Source: Caballeronia telluris
Lineage (GTDB): Bacteria; Pseudomonadota; Gammaproteobacteria; Burkholderiales; Burkholderiaceae
Direction: 5' to 3'
Assembly: GCF_001544495.1 (NCBI RefSeq)
Contig: NZ_FCNZ02000017.1
Coordinates: 62,001 to 126,000, forward strand
Length of the DNA: 64,000 nt
The notes under the pieces: model-generated
Told to the model about the DNA's origin: nothing
Seen by the model: the letters and a program-made list of their open reading frames with translations, nothing else
Database searches by the model: none
Translations under genes and position numbers: made by a program
In this document: positions 54,690 to 64,000 of the stretch, piece by piece
Position numbering within the stretch: position 1 is the stretch's first letter
How the letters are laid out: each line of letters begins with the position of its first letter

Positions 54690-57600
54690 TCACTTCGCCG
54701 CGACCGGCTTCACGACCATCGGCGCATTCGGCAGCGCGCCGAAGGACGAGGGCGCATAAAGCGCTTCGACGCGCGTCGGCGGCAAGCCGAACGTGCCGAC
54801 GCTGTTCAGCCGCACCGTGTATTCGACTTGCAGCTTGCCCTTCGGCAGATAGTCGTAATACGCGCGATAGCCGTCGAAGCCGCGCTCCACGAACGCGGGC
54901 CACGCGCCGTCGCGCTTTTCTCCTTCGGTCGCGGCGTCCGAATCGCGGCCGAGCCCCGAGCCGAGGATCGTCGCGCCGGCCGGAACCGGATCGTTGACGA
55001 CGACCCAGGTCATGTCGCTTTGCGCATCGATGTCGAGGCGCACGCGCACGATGTCGCCGCGCGTGAATGCGCCCTTGACCGCCGGATCGACCGGGGTGAC
55101 GGTCTTCGTGATGCGATAGCCCGCCGCGAACGGCGCCTTCAGCGCGACCGCCGCGAGACTTTCGATGGTCGCCCACGGCTTGCCGCTGCCTTCCTGCGCG
55201 AGCGTGAGCGCGCCGCTCGTCCACGGCAGCGTGGCGCTGGCGGCCGGCGGCGGCGCGGGCCATGTCACCGTTTTCTCATTCGAGCCGAGCTGGATCTTCG
55301 TCTGCCCGCTGACCGGCGTGCTCTCGAACACGCGCGAGAAGCGCCCGACGGCGAGCGTGCCCCAGAGATTCGCGGTCGTGGTTTGCCAGGCGCCGTTCTT
55401 CTGCATCGCGATGAGGCCGCCGACGAGACGCGGCATCTCGTCCTTCCAGCCGGGGGCGTCGGCGAAGAGGAGCGCGGTGCGCGCCGCGTTCGATTCGGTG
55501 CCGGTCATGAGCCAGTAGAGATCGTCGTCGCGTTCGGTCGAGAACGTGAGGCGCGTGCCCTGATAGGTGAGCCGCGCGCGCAGGATCTGCTCGACCTGCG
55601 CGCGCTTCTCGTCGCGACCGGCGATGCCTTCGACGCGCGACAGGATCGCGTAGTAGTCGAGCAGCGCGGAGGTCGGCCACTGATTTGGCGCGATCGTAAT
55701 CGAACTGAGCATGCGCGGTTGCGCCATTCCGTAGCGCGACAGCGCCTCGATGGCCGCGAGCTTGCGCAGATCGAGATCCTGGCGCGGCGCCCAGAAATCA
55801 CGCTGAAGCTTGCCTTCGACGAAATTGACGAGACCCGACGTGAGCTTGCCGCGAAGGTCGTCGGGCAGCGCAAAGCGGCGGTCGGCCTTCGCCGCTTCGT
55901 CCGACACGGCGAGCAAGTACGCCGACAGCGTCGGGCTGCCGGTCGGCCGCTCGTCGTCAGCGGGCGGGAAGTAGTTCGCGAGGCCGTCGCGGTCCAGATA
56001 CGACGGCATGCGCGCGATCACGGTTTGCCACTGCGCGGCATCCGCGAGACCGAGCGCGCGCGAGGTCTGCTGTTCGAGACAACTGTACGGATAGCGCTCG
56101 AACCAGCGACGCACCCCGGGCAGGCCGTCGGCGAGCTTCGGTTGCAGCGATACCGCGACGCCGCCGCGAATCGTGCCGTCGCTCGACGCGCTGGCGTCGG
56201 CGGGCGGCGCGACGGGCAGCGTGAGCGTGCCGTCGACTTGCGTGATGGTCGCCTGCTGGACCGTCACGGGAATCGCCGCCGTGACGCGCTGCGTCAGTTT
56301 CACCGCATCGCTCGCTTTCGCTCCGCCTTGCTCGACCGCGCTCACATTCCAGGCAAGCGCGGCCGACGACGCAGCGGCGCCGAGCACATCGGGCGCCGTC
56401 ACGTCCCACGCGACTTCCTGCGACGAATCCGGCGCGAGATCAATCGTGCGCGCGTCCAGCGTGAGCCCCGGAACGCGCGGCGTCACGACGACCTGCATCT
56501 TGCGCGCGGTCGTGTTGCGCAGCGTGAACTGCGCGGGGAACGCATCGCCGACGCGCACGAGCGGCGGCAGTCCCGAAATCAGTTGCAAGTCCTGCGTGCT
56601 GCGGATCGACGCGCTGCCGCTGCCAAATTGCCCCCCGCCGACCGTCGCGATCGCGACGATCCTAAAGCTCGTCAGCGCGTCGTTCAGCGGCACGTCGACC
56701 GACGCTTCGCCGTTCGCATCGAGCGTCACGCGCGGGTTCCACAACAGCAGCGTGTCGAAGAGTTCGCGCGTCGCACTGTGCCCGCCGCCGCCGCCCGCCG
56801 GCACCGCCTTGCGCCCGAAATGCCGGCGCCCGACGATCTCCATCTGCGCCGTCGCGGTCTCGACGCCGTACGCGCGCCGTTGCAGCATCGCGTCGAGCAC
56901 GTCCCAGCTTCGGTTCGGCATCAGTTCGAGCAACGCCTCGTCGACGGCGGCGAGCGCGATCTGCGTGCCCGCCGGCGCCGGTTTGCCGCCCGGCAGGGCC
57001 ACGCGCACCTTGACGTGCGCCTTCGAGCGCACCGCGTAGGACTTCGCATCGGGCGTCACCGTGACGGCGAGCCGGTGCGCCGCCGTGCCGACCTTGATCT
57101 CGGCGAGACCGTAGCGGAACGCGGGCTTGGAGAGATCGACGAGCGGCGTCGGCGCTTCGTACTGACGGCCTTCGTACCAGAAGGCGCGCGCCCATTCGAC
57201 CGGCGCCTTCCAGCCCCAGGTGAAGAACGAGTACCACGGCACTTCGTGAATCCGTCCGCGCAGCGCGAGCACCGACACATACACGTTCGGCCCCCACGAT
57301 TCCTGCACTTTGAGGTCGATGGTCGGGTCCTTGCCGTTCAGTTCGACGACCCGCGTCTCGACCACGCCCTCGCGTTCCACCGCGACGAGCGCGGTCGCGA
57401 AGCGAAACGGCATGCGTACCTGAAAGCGGGCGGTTTCGCCGGGCTCGTAGCTCGGCTTTTCGGGCAGCACGTCGATGCGGTCGGTGTTTTCGCCGCCGAA
57501 CCACAGTTCGTCCTCGCGCGTGACCCAGACCGACGTGGTCGCATTGGCCGCGCGGCCGTCGCCGTCCTTGACGACCGCGATCAGATCGACGTTGCCCGCG

Positions 57601-60600
57601 TCCTTGAGTTTCGCGTCGCAGGAGAAGAGCCCGTGGTCGTCGCTCTTGCCGCTGCAAAGCGTGCCGAGGTCCTTGGTTTCGGTGTGGTTGTCGTAGGCGT
57701 AGAAGCCGCCGACCATGCGCTTGCGCGAACTCGACATCAGCCGCGCGACGCCGCGAATCTCCAGCGCGACGCCCGCGCGCGGCTTGCCTTGCAGGTCGAG
57801 TGCGAGCGCCTGCACCGGCACCGCGTTGCCGACCGAGACCCACTGTCCCGCCTTGACGCCGACGGCGAGCGCAGCAGGCCAGAGCGTGGCGTCGCCGCGA
57901 ATCGTCTGGATTTCGCCGTTCGGGTCCGCGAAGGTCGCTTCCATCGCGAGCCGCTTCGGCGACTCGACGGCCGGCAGCGACTTCAGCGTGACCGTCCCCG
58001 CGCCGTTGCGATCGAGCGTGACCGGCAGCTTGTCGGCGACGAGTTTCGCCGTCGCGTTCTGTTCCTCGGCGCCTTCTTCATCGTCCGATGAGGCGCTTGC
58101 GCTCGCGCCGTCGTCGGCGGGCTTGCGGTAGGGCGCGAAGCTGAAGCCGTCGAACTGCGAGGCGAACGCCGGCGACGTGTCGCGCAGGAGCGCCGACACG
58201 CGCACCGGCAGGTTCGAAGCCGGCCCGCCCGATACGTACTCGATCTGCACCGCGACCGGCGCTTCCTTCGCCGCGACGAGCGCGCTCGTCTTCTGGTCGC
58301 GCACGCCGACCGAACCCTTGAACACGGGCAGCCGGAATTCCTCGACCCGAAAGCTGCCGCTATAGAACGACGCGCGCGCCGAGCCTTCTTCGTTGTCGTT
58401 GTCGTCGCCTTGGTTGCTCGTCGAGCCGTCGTCGAGCGACACGCTGTATTCGCCGAGCTTCGCCGCCGCCGGCACCGCGAACGAGGAGTCGGCGCTGTGA
58501 TCGGCGGACCACGCGAGCGGCATGCTGTACGTCTGCCCGCTGCCTTCGTGGCGGATCGTCACGCGCGTCGGATAGTGCTCGGGAAACGCGAAGCCCTTGA
58601 GCGTCTCGACGCGCATCAGGTGCTTCATCGACACCGTTTCGCCCGCGCGCACGAGCGTCCGGTCGAAGACGGTATGCGCGCGCGTCGTGCGTTCGAGGCC
58701 CATGTCGGTCGGCACGTTGAAGCGCCACGACTCGATGCCGCGATTCCAGTCGGAGCGCACGAACGCCATGTCGGGGCCGGTCGCGGGATCGTCCACGCGC
58801 GCGGACACGAAAAAGCCGTCGTAGCTGAAGCTGTCTTCGTCGCAGCGGCGCAAGGGCGAGAGCGGCTTGCTGATCGTGACGAGCCCGTTCGCGTCGGTTT
58901 TGCCGAGCGCGAGCTGTTCGCCGTTGCAGTCGGTCACGCGCACTTGCGCGTTGGGCACGGGCTTGGCGCTGTCGAGCGCCGTCACCCACACGACGCTGTT
59001 TTCGCGGCCCTGCTTGAAATGCACGCCGAGATTCGTGACGAGCACCGAGGTGCGCACGTACATCGGCTGGGTTTTGCCGAGGAGCGACCCGCCGAGCGCC
59101 GGCGACGCCAGCTCGACGACATAGAAGCCCGGCTTCGCGAGCGGAATGCCGACCACTTCGAACGGCCGAAGCGCCTTCGGATCGGCGGCGGGCACGGTGA
59201 GCGCCTCGACGCCCGGTTGCCGGTTCAAAAGCGACAGCGAACGCACGTCGATCTGCGGATCTTTCGCGTGGGCGTTGTTGCTGTTGTCGGGAGCGGGCGT
59301 GTAGACGGGCGCGGCGCCATTGCCGAGCGCCTGCGGCATCAGTTCCCGGATCTCGGAGCGCGCCATCGACGTGCCGTCGAAACGGTCGACGATGCGCATC
59401 CAGCGGCGGATTTCATCGTCCGCGTCGACTTTCAGCTTCGTCACGCGCGAGGTGCCGGCGTTTAGTCCCTGCACGTGCAGGTCGGCCTCGACGTGACGCA
59501 GCGTGACGGGCAGCATCGCCGGCATGTTCGGCTCGGCGAAGCGCTCGATGATGCCGAACGTCGACGACGAAAACTTCGCGAGCGGCGGCATCGGCGCGGT
59601 GGACGTTTTCAACGGGAAGAGATCGGCGTTCGCAAGTTTGCGGCCGCTCGTGTCCTTCAGGTTCGCGGGCAAGTCGATCGACAGTTGCGCGCGTTCGGGC
59701 AAGGGCGCCGCGAACTCAATGCTGCCGACTTCTTCGCTCTTGTCGTTCGCATCGAAGCGGGGCGCGGCGTTGCCGCCCGGGCCGTGCAGGATGATCTTCT
59801 GCGCGTCGGCGCGGGCGATCGGCGCCGAAAAGCGCAGCTGCAACGGGCGCAAAGGCGTGCATGGCGCCTTCGCGTTCTCGCGCTCGCACGAAAAGCTTGC
59901 GGTGAAGGGATCGCGCACGGTGAAGTCGAAACGCTTTTCGACGTCGTTCGCGATGCCGCTCGGGCCCGCGACACCGGCGCCGTAGACGAGTTGCATCTTG
60001 GTCGCGGACGGCAGCGTCTGCTGACAGGCGAGCGTGAGCACGCGATCGCTTTCCTTGTCGAGCCGGAAATGCTTGAGGAGGGCGGTGCGCGTGTTCGCGT
60101 CGAGCGTCTTGACGGGGATGCGGTTGCCGAGCGCATTCGATTCGCACCAGACGTTCGCGAGCACGGAGGCTTCCGTCGCCGGGCCGTTGAGTCGCAGCAC
60201 GAAGGCCTGGTCTTCCTCGATTTCGCCGCCGCCCGGCATCACGCGCATGACGAACGGGCCGCCGGTTTCGAACGCGAAACTGCGCTTGCCCGTGACCGCG
60301 TTGCCCGCGTCCGACTTCAGGCCGTCGTTGAAATCGACCGCGCAGCGCATGCCCGGCGGCAGGTCGCGCTCGAAATCGTAGGCCCAGGTTTTCGCGTCGA
60401 TCCAGCGCGCCGTGCCGCCGACGCTCGCGCCGCTGCATGCGACTTTCGCGGGCGCGGCCGCGCCGGGACTGCCGAAGGCGATCATCGCTTCGTCGAACTT
60501 GACGACGACCTGCCGCACCTGCGCGACCTTGCCTTGCGGCGATACGCTCACGGCGCGGGCGGCATCGGCGCGAGGCATGGCGGTACCGAATACGGCGGCC

Positions 60601-60656
60601 GTCAGCAGGGCCGTCGCGGCCAGAATCCATTGTTTTTTTGTTGTGACGCGGCTCAT
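54690..60656 (-). CDS. Bacterial alpha-2-macroglobulin (YfhM/MagD-like)
   Basis: A 1988-residue periplasmic protease trap. A Sec signal peptide (ILAATALLTAAVFGTA, cleavage near ADA-AR) is followed by MG domains, the A2M domain near 1290 (LFDTLLLWNPRVTLDANGEASVDVPLNDALTSFRIVA pattern) and the thioester site CLEQ (C1526) in PYSCLEQQTSRALG. The thioester domain and a C-terminal receptor-like domain complete it. Unlike E. coli YfhM, no lipobox Cys is visible at the N terminus. With PBP1C it probably guards the wall during repair after damage by foreign proteases. Confidence 0.93.
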   Translation of the reverse strand: MSRVTTKKQWILAATALLTAAVFGTAMPRADAARAVSVSPQGKVAQVRQVVVKFDEAMIAFGSPGAAAPAKVACSGASVGGTARWIDAKTWAYDFERDLPPGMRCAVDFNDGLKSDAGNAVTGKRSFAFETGGPFVMRVMPGGGEIEEDQAFVLRLNGPATEASVLANVWCESNALGNRIPVKTLDANTRTALLKHFRLDKESDRVLTLACQQTLPSATKMQLVYGAGVAGPSGIANDVEKRFDFTVRDPFTASFSCERENAKAPCTPLRPLQLRFSAPIARADAQKIILHGPGGNAAPRFDANDKSEEVGSIEFAAPLPERAQLSIDLPANLKDTSGRKLANADLFPLKTSTAPMPPLAKFSSSTFGIIERFAEPNMPAMLPVTLRHVEADLHVQGLNAGTSRVTKLKVDADDEIRRWMRIVDRFDGTSMARSEIRELMPQALGNGAAPVYTPAPDNSNNAHAKDPQIDVRSLSLLNRQPGVEALTVPAADPKALRPFEVVGIPLAKPGFYVVELASPALGGSLLGKTQPMYVRTSVLVTNLGVHFKQGRENSVVWVTALDSAKPVPNAQVRVTDCNGEQLALGKTDANGLVTISKPLSPLRRCDEDSFSYDGFFVSARVDDPATGPDMAFVRSDWNRGIESWRFNVPTDMGLERTTRAHTVFDRTLVRAGETVSMKHLMRVETLKGFAFPEHYPTRVTIRHEGSGQTYSMPLAWSADHSADSSFAVPAAAKLGEYSVSLDDGSTSNQGDDNDNEEGSARASFYSGSFRVEEFRLPVFKGSVGVRDQKTSALVAAKEAPVAVQIEYVSGGPASNLPVRVSALLRDTSPAFASQFDGFSFAPYRKPADDGASASASSDDEEGAEEQNATAKLVADKLPVTLDRNGAGTVTLKSLPAVESPKRLAMEATFADPNGEIQTIRGDATLWPAALAVGVKAGQWVSVGNAVPVQALALDLQGKPRAGVALEIRGVARLMSSSRKRMVGGFYAYDNHTETKDLGTLCSGKSDDHGLFSCDAKLKDAGNVDLIAVVKDGDGRAANATTSVWVTREDELWFGGENTDRIDVLPEKPSYEPGETARFQVRMPFRFATALVAVEREGVVETRVVELNGKDPTIDLKVQESWGPNVYVSVLALRGRIHEVPWYSFFTWGWKAPVEWARAFWYEGRQYEAPTPLVDLSKPAFRYGLAEIKVGTAAHRLAVTVTPDAKSYAVRSKAHVKVRVALPGGKPAPAGTQIALAAVDEALLELMPNRSWDVLDAMLQRRAYGVETATAQMEIVGRRHFGRKAVPAGGGGGHSATRELFDTLLLWNPRVTLDANGEASVDVPLNDALTSFRIVAIATVGGGQFGSGSASIRSTQDLQLISGLPPLVRVGDAFPAQFTLRNTTARKMQVVVTPRVPGLTLDARTIDLAPDSSQEVAWDVTAPDVLGAAASSAALAWNVSAVEQGGAKASDAVKLTQRVTAAIPVTVQQATITQVDGTLTLPVAPPADASASSDGTIRGGVAVSLQPKLADGLPGVRRWFERYPYSCLEQQTSRALGLADAAQWQTVIARMPSYLDRDGLANYFPPADDERPTGSPTLSAYLLAVSDEAAKADRRFALPDDLRGKLTSGLVNFVEGKLQRDFWAPRQDLDLRKLAAIEALSRYGMAQPRMLSSITIAPNQWPTSALLDYYAILSRVEGIAGRDEKRAQVEQILRARLTYQGTRLTFSTERDDDLYWLMTGTESNAARTALLFADAPGWKDEMPRLVGGLIAMQKNGAWQTTTANLWGTLAVGRFSRVFESTPVSGQTKIQLGSNEKTVTWPAPPPAASATLPWTSGALTLAQEGSGKPWATIESLAAVALKAPFAAGYRITKTVTPVDPAVKGAFTRGDIVRVRLDIDAQSDMTWVVVNDPVPAGATILGSGLGRDSDAATEGEKRDGAWPAFVERGFDGYRAYYDYLPKGKLQVEYTVRLNSVGTFGLPPTRVEALYAPSSFGALPNAPMVVKPVAAK

Positions 60657-60773
60657 TCGCGCTCGCTCCGGGTTCGGCAGACGCCGCAGATTCTACCGGA
60701 GCCCTACACGCATCTTTCAGTTTCAGTGCATGAAAAGCGATGTTGAACGCAGAAGTTTGCGTTTGGTGACAAT

Positions 60774-62171
60774 TCAGCTGCGGACGTCGGAAGACTTCGT
60801 CGCGACGGACACATGCCGCGTGCTGACACGGCGCCAGTAGAGAAAGAGCCCGACGCCCGCGACGCCCAGACTCAGCGTGTTCGCCACCCAGAAGCCGCGC
60901 GCGCCCTGCAGCCACTGCGGCACCATGCCGCCGGCATCGAAGCCGAGCAGATAGCCGCCGCCCAGGCCGATGCCCCAGAGCGCGAGCGCGTAGATGACGG
61001 TCGGCACGAGCGTCACCTTGTAGGCGCGCAGGATGAACGCGGTCGAAATCTGCAGCGCATCGAAGAGGTGATAGAAGACGACGATCATCACCAGCGGCAT
61101 CGCCGCCGCGATGACCGCTTCGTTCGGCGTATAAGCCGAGATGATCTCCAGCCGCAGCGCCAGCACGAGCGCGCCGTACAGGCACGCGATCCCGCTCGCG
61201 AGCGCGATGCCGTGCCGCGAAATCGACGCGGCCGCGTCGAAGCGTCCTGCGCCGAGCGCCTGCGAGACGAGCGTCGACGAAGCGATGCCGATCGACAGCG
61301 GCGTCATGTAGAGCACCGCGCCGAGGTTGCCGGCGATCTGGTGGCCGGCGAGCGACGTCGTGCCGAAGCGCGAGATGAAGAGCGCCATGAACGTGTAGGA
61401 CGTCACTTCGATCAGATAGGAGAGCCCCATCGGAATGCCGAGCTTCAGCAGCGCGGCCTGACGTTTCCACACCGGCCAGCAGAAGCGCGAAAAGATGCCG
61501 AACGGGCGGAAGAACTCGAATTTCACGAGCACCGTCATGCCGACCGCGGCAAGCAGCCAGTTGATCAGCGTGCTGGCAAGCGCGCAGCCTGGGCCGCCGA
61601 GCGCCGGCACACCGACCCCGCCGAAGATGAACCAGGTATTGAGCGGAAACTTGACGATGAGCGCGCCCACTTGCAGGAACATCACGAGGCGCGGCTTGCC
61701 GACCGCGTTCGTGAGCGAACTGTAGACGCGAAACACGAGGCTCGCGGGCAGCCCGAACGATACGATCCGCAGATACTGCACCGTGCGCTCGTGCAGCGCG
61801 GGCGGGGCGTCGGCGAGACCGAGGAGCGGCTCGGGAAAGTAGAGCAGCACGAAGCCGATGACGGCAAGCAGCGCCGCGAGCCAGAGCGCCTGCCGCACTT
61901 CCTCGCCGATCTCTTTCTCGCGCGCCGCCCCGAACAGTTGCCCGGCGATCGGCTGGAGCGCGACCAGAATGCCCGTCAGACCGATATAGATCGAAATGTA
62001 GACCGACGACCCGAGCCCGAGCGCGGCGAGATCGGTGGCGGAAAAGCGGCCGACCATCGCCGTGTCGATCACGCCGAACGCGATGATCGCCAACTGGCCG
62101 ATCAGTACCGGCCACGCGAGCGAGGCGATTTTGCGCACATCCGCGAGCATGTCGTGAAACGCCGGACGCAT
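60774..62171 (-). CDS. MATE family efflux transporter (NorM-like)
   Basis: A 465-residue inner-membrane exporter with 12 predicted helices. MATE features are WPVLIGQLAIIAFGVIDTAMVGRFSATDLAALGLG near the N terminus, YSSLTNAVGKPRLVMFLQV, the second-half repeat GIPMGLSYLIEVTSYTFMALFISRFG and SLAGHQIAGNLGAVLYMTPLSIGIASSTLVSQALGAG. It would expel cationic drugs by Na+ or H+ antiport. The ATG at 62171 lies 4 bp after the stop of the upstream membrane glycosyltransferase. Confidence 0.93.
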   Translation of the reverse strand: MRPAFHDMLADVRKIASLAWPVLIGQLAIIAFGVIDTAMVGRFSATDLAALGLGSSVYISIYIGLTGILVALQPIAGQLFGAAREKEIGEEVRQALWLAALLAVIGFVLLYFPEPLLGLADAPPALHERTVQYLRIVSFGLPASLVFRVYSSLTNAVGKPRLVMFLQVGALIVKFPLNTWFIFGGVGVPALGGPGCALASTLINWLLAAVGMTVLVKFEFFRPFGIFSRFCWPVWKRQAALLKLGIPMGLSYLIEVTSYTFMALFISRFGTTSLAGHQIAGNLGAVLYMTPLSIGIASSTLVSQALGAGRFDAAASISRHGIALASGIACLYGALVLALRLEIISAYTPNEAVIAAAMPLVMIVVFYHLFDALQISTAFILRAYKVTLVPTVIYALALWGIGLGGGYLLGFDAGGMVPQWLQGARGFWVANTLSLGVAGVGLFLYWRRVSTRHVSVATKSSDVRS

Positions 62172-62175
62172 CGGC

Positions 62176-63933
62176 TTACGGGCGCCGCAGCGTCTTCGGG
62201 CGCTCGCGCTTGACGGGCGGAACCGGCCGTTCGATGCGCACATACAGGCGGAAGCGTTCGTCGCGGTCGGCGACGCGCCGGCCTTCCCAGACGAGCTTCC
62301 ACACGAACGCCGACATCGACGACGGCTCGCCGAAATCTGCGCGGTCCTGTCGCAGGATCACGTCGCAGTCTTCGTCGAAGGAGAAGCGCATGCCGCCGAA
62401 ATAGGCAAAGGTCGCGATCTGCGCGTCGCCGAGACGCACGGGCGAGATGCAGCTGTAATCGGGCGGCAGGTGGTCGGCGATCTGTTCCGCGACGTCGCGA
62501 TAGGTCCGGCTGTAGTTCACGACCGGCAGCCACAATGTCATCAGGAGCACCCACATGAGCGTCGTGCCCGCGCTCGACAGCACGACGCTGCGCCACAGCA
62601 CTTTCGGATGGCGCGCGAGCCGCCAGCGGGCGAGCAGAACCCAGCAGAGCGTCACGGCCACCGCGCACACGAACGACAGGATCTTGAACTCGGGATGAAA
62701 CCCGGGCGCGAGCCGCGCGAGATTGCGCGCGAGCGGCGGCGGAAAGCCGAAGATGCCGGCCGTCCAGACGAGCCACACGAACGTGCCGAGGATCGTGAAG
62801 CTCAGCATCGCGAACCAGTCGATCGCGTTGATCGCGCCGCGCTTCAACGTCGGCAGGGCGAAGGTCGCGAGCACCGAAAGCGGCGGCAACAGCAGCATGA
62901 AGAGACGATTCGTCTCGTGGCTTTGCAGCACGACGAGCACGAGCAGCGGCCCGATCACCGAGAGCGGCACCGCCACGTGCGGCGAGCGGCGCTGTCCGCC
63001 CCAGCTGACGAAGGTCCAGATCGCGAGCGGCCACGCGGGCCACGTGAAGAGCGGCAGGTTCTTCATCGCGTAGCCGAGCACTTCGGACGGCGGCCCGGTG
63101 AACGTGTGGAAGCTGCTGCGCCACCACTGGCGCAGCCACCATTCACCGTCTTCGGGATAGAAGTGCAGCGTCGGCAGCACCCACGCGGCGATCAGCGCGA
63201 TCGCGAGCGGCAGCCCCATGATGACGAGCGGCAGGGCCCGCACCGGCCGCACGACGATCGTCATCGCGAGCGTGCAGACCAGGAGCGCGAACACGAGCAC
63301 CGGGCTGCTCGACAAACCGACCACGCCGATCGCCGCGCCCCAGATGAGCGCGCCCTGCACTGGCTTGTCGATGCTGCGCACGAGGCCGTAGACGAGCATC
63401 GCGCTTCCGGCGAACTGCGCGAGCAGCGGCGAGGCTTCGTGACCGCGCTCGGCGAGCCCGAAGCACGCGAGCAGGATGAGCAGCGCGCCGTCGGCGAGCG
63501 TGCGGCCGTAGTCGCGCGGCTCCGGCTCGCCGCCGAATGCGTACTTGAACGGCTGGGCTTCATCGCGCCGGCCGAGCAGATAGGCCGTGTACCAGACGAA
63601 AGCGCAGGCGAGACAGAAAAGGAGGCCCGTCGCGACGCGCGACGCGTTGCTCGCATCGACCCACGGACTCAGCACGCGGATGAAGAGGGCGCCGAGCCAG
63701 TACATCAGCGGGCCGTCGGCGGTGAGCGCCTTGCCGACGAGATTCGGCAGCAGCCAGTCCTTCGCGTCGCCGTTCGCCATCGTCCACATCACGCCGAAGC
63801 CCGCCGCGTCCTCGTTTTTCCACGGATCGCGGCCGAACAGCCCGAACGACGCATAGACGATGCAGATGGCGAGCAGAAGCCAGCGCGGCAGGGCGCTGGT
63901 GGCGGAAGCGGTCAGGCGGACGACAGAGCGCAT
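62176..63933 (-). CDS. GT39/ArnT-like membrane glycosyltransferase family protein
   Basis: A 585-residue polytopic protein with about 11-12 hydrophobic helices and a soluble C-terminal domain of ~120 residues. The first periplasmic loop (FGRDPWKNEDAAGFGVMWTMANGD) and LTADGPLMYWLGALFIRVLSPW resemble the GT-C family 39 and ArnT group, which use polyprenyl-phosphate sugars. The donor and acceptor are unknown. It is followed by the MATE gene by 4 bp. The family call is by pattern and is moderate. Confidence 0.7.
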   Translation of the reverse strand: MRSVVRLTASATSALPRWLLLAICIVYASFGLFGRDPWKNEDAAGFGVMWTMANGDAKDWLLPNLVGKALTADGPLMYWLGALFIRVLSPWVDASNASRVATGLLFCLACAFVWYTAYLLGRRDEAQPFKYAFGGEPEPRDYGRTLADGALLILLACFGLAERGHEASPLLAQFAGSAMLVYGLVRSIDKPVQGALIWGAAIGVVGLSSSPVLVFALLVCTLAMTIVVRPVRALPLVIMGLPLAIALIAAWVLPTLHFYPEDGEWWLRQWWRSSFHTFTGPPSEVLGYAMKNLPLFTWPAWPLAIWTFVSWGGQRRSPHVAVPLSVIGPLLVLVVLQSHETNRLFMLLLPPLSVLATFALPTLKRGAINAIDWFAMLSFTILGTFVWLVWTAGIFGFPPPLARNLARLAPGFHPEFKILSFVCAVAVTLCWVLLARWRLARHPKVLWRSVVLSSAGTTLMWVLLMTLWLPVVNYSRTYRDVAEQIADHLPPDYSCISPVRLGDAQIATFAYFGGMRFSFDEDCDVILRQDRADFGEPSSMSAFVWKLVWEGRRVADRDERFRLYVRIERPVPPVKRERPKTLRRP

Positions 63934-64000
63934 GCGAAAAGGAGCAGTGGATGGAAAAACAGCGACTTCAAGGCCGCGAGCGGCGCGGGTCGTTCAGCCG

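Noticed and set aside
54441-58091. Plus-strand open frame of 1216 codons opposite pbpC and the alpha-2-macroglobulin gene
   Set aside because: It is antisense to two clear genes and is almost entirely Arg, Ala, Gly and Val, the usual shadow of high-GC coding sequence.

Overview
This 64 kb window has high GC, very few non-coding bases and gene orders typical of Burkholderia sensu lato (odhB-lpdA-zapE, nudix-aat-bpt-pyrD, moeA-moaD-moaE, yfhM-pbpC). I read it as chromosomal sequence from a Burkholderiaceae bacterium such as Paraburkholderia, Caballeronia or Burkholderia. The genus is inferred from gene content and protein wording, not from a search. Most of it is core chromosome. There is no prophage, CRISPR array or intact insertion sequence.

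Layout. 1-3.4 kb: the end of the 2-oxoglutarate dehydrogenase operon (odhB tail, lpdA), zapE, and an orphan transposase-type DNA-binding domain. 3.4-6.2 kb: periplasmic DUF2147 protein, surE, a small unknown protein and a DUF1571 protein. 6.3-14.3 kb: a minus-strand fatty-acid module in the transcription order fadE, FabG4-like reductase, MaoC-like hydratase, thiolase, fadD, preceded by an MFS carboxylate carrier. 16-20 kb: an FNR-type promoter that appears to make a short terminated RNA, followed by a chemoreceptor gene overlapping a globin-coupled EAL c-di-GMP phosphodiesterase. 20-26 kb: two tRNA-Leu(CAG), rnr, rlmB, an amiD-like amidase, sirB2 and rpiA. 26-28 kb: a GAF histidine kinase and a small unknown protein.

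27.9-34.3 kb looks like a surface-polysaccharide region: a WcaJ-type sugar-phosphate transferase behind a Crp/Fnr regulator with a sigma-54-like promoter, a DUF1839 gene coupled to a 31-codon leader ORF, a GNAT acetyltransferase and a GT4 glycosyltransferase. 34.9-39.3 kb: FadR-type regulator, Gfo/Idh/MocA oxidoreductase, lipoprotein and two parts of an amino-acid ABC importer. 39.4-45 kb: pyrD, bpt, aat, nudix and molybdopterin genes. 44.9-49 kb: group III truncated haemoglobin divergent from an NsrR-like regulator, then clpB with a sigma-32 type promoter. 49-51 kb: hipBA with three evenly placed operator-like repeats. 51-64 kb: YidB-like protein, ComEA-like protein with a histone-like tail, pbpC with a large alpha-2-macroglobulin partner, a MATE exporter and a GT39-like membrane protein.

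Themes: oxygen and NO sensing (FNR box, globin-coupled EAL, truncated globin, NsrR), surface polysaccharide with c-di-GMP turnover, and stress or persistence (hipBA, clpB, rnr). The most novel items are the FNR-box small-RNA candidate at 16.0-16.2 kb, the receptor/globin-EAL operon behind it, the HipB operator array, and the leader peptide coupled to DUF1839. All functional statements come from reading motifs by eye. No database search was run.
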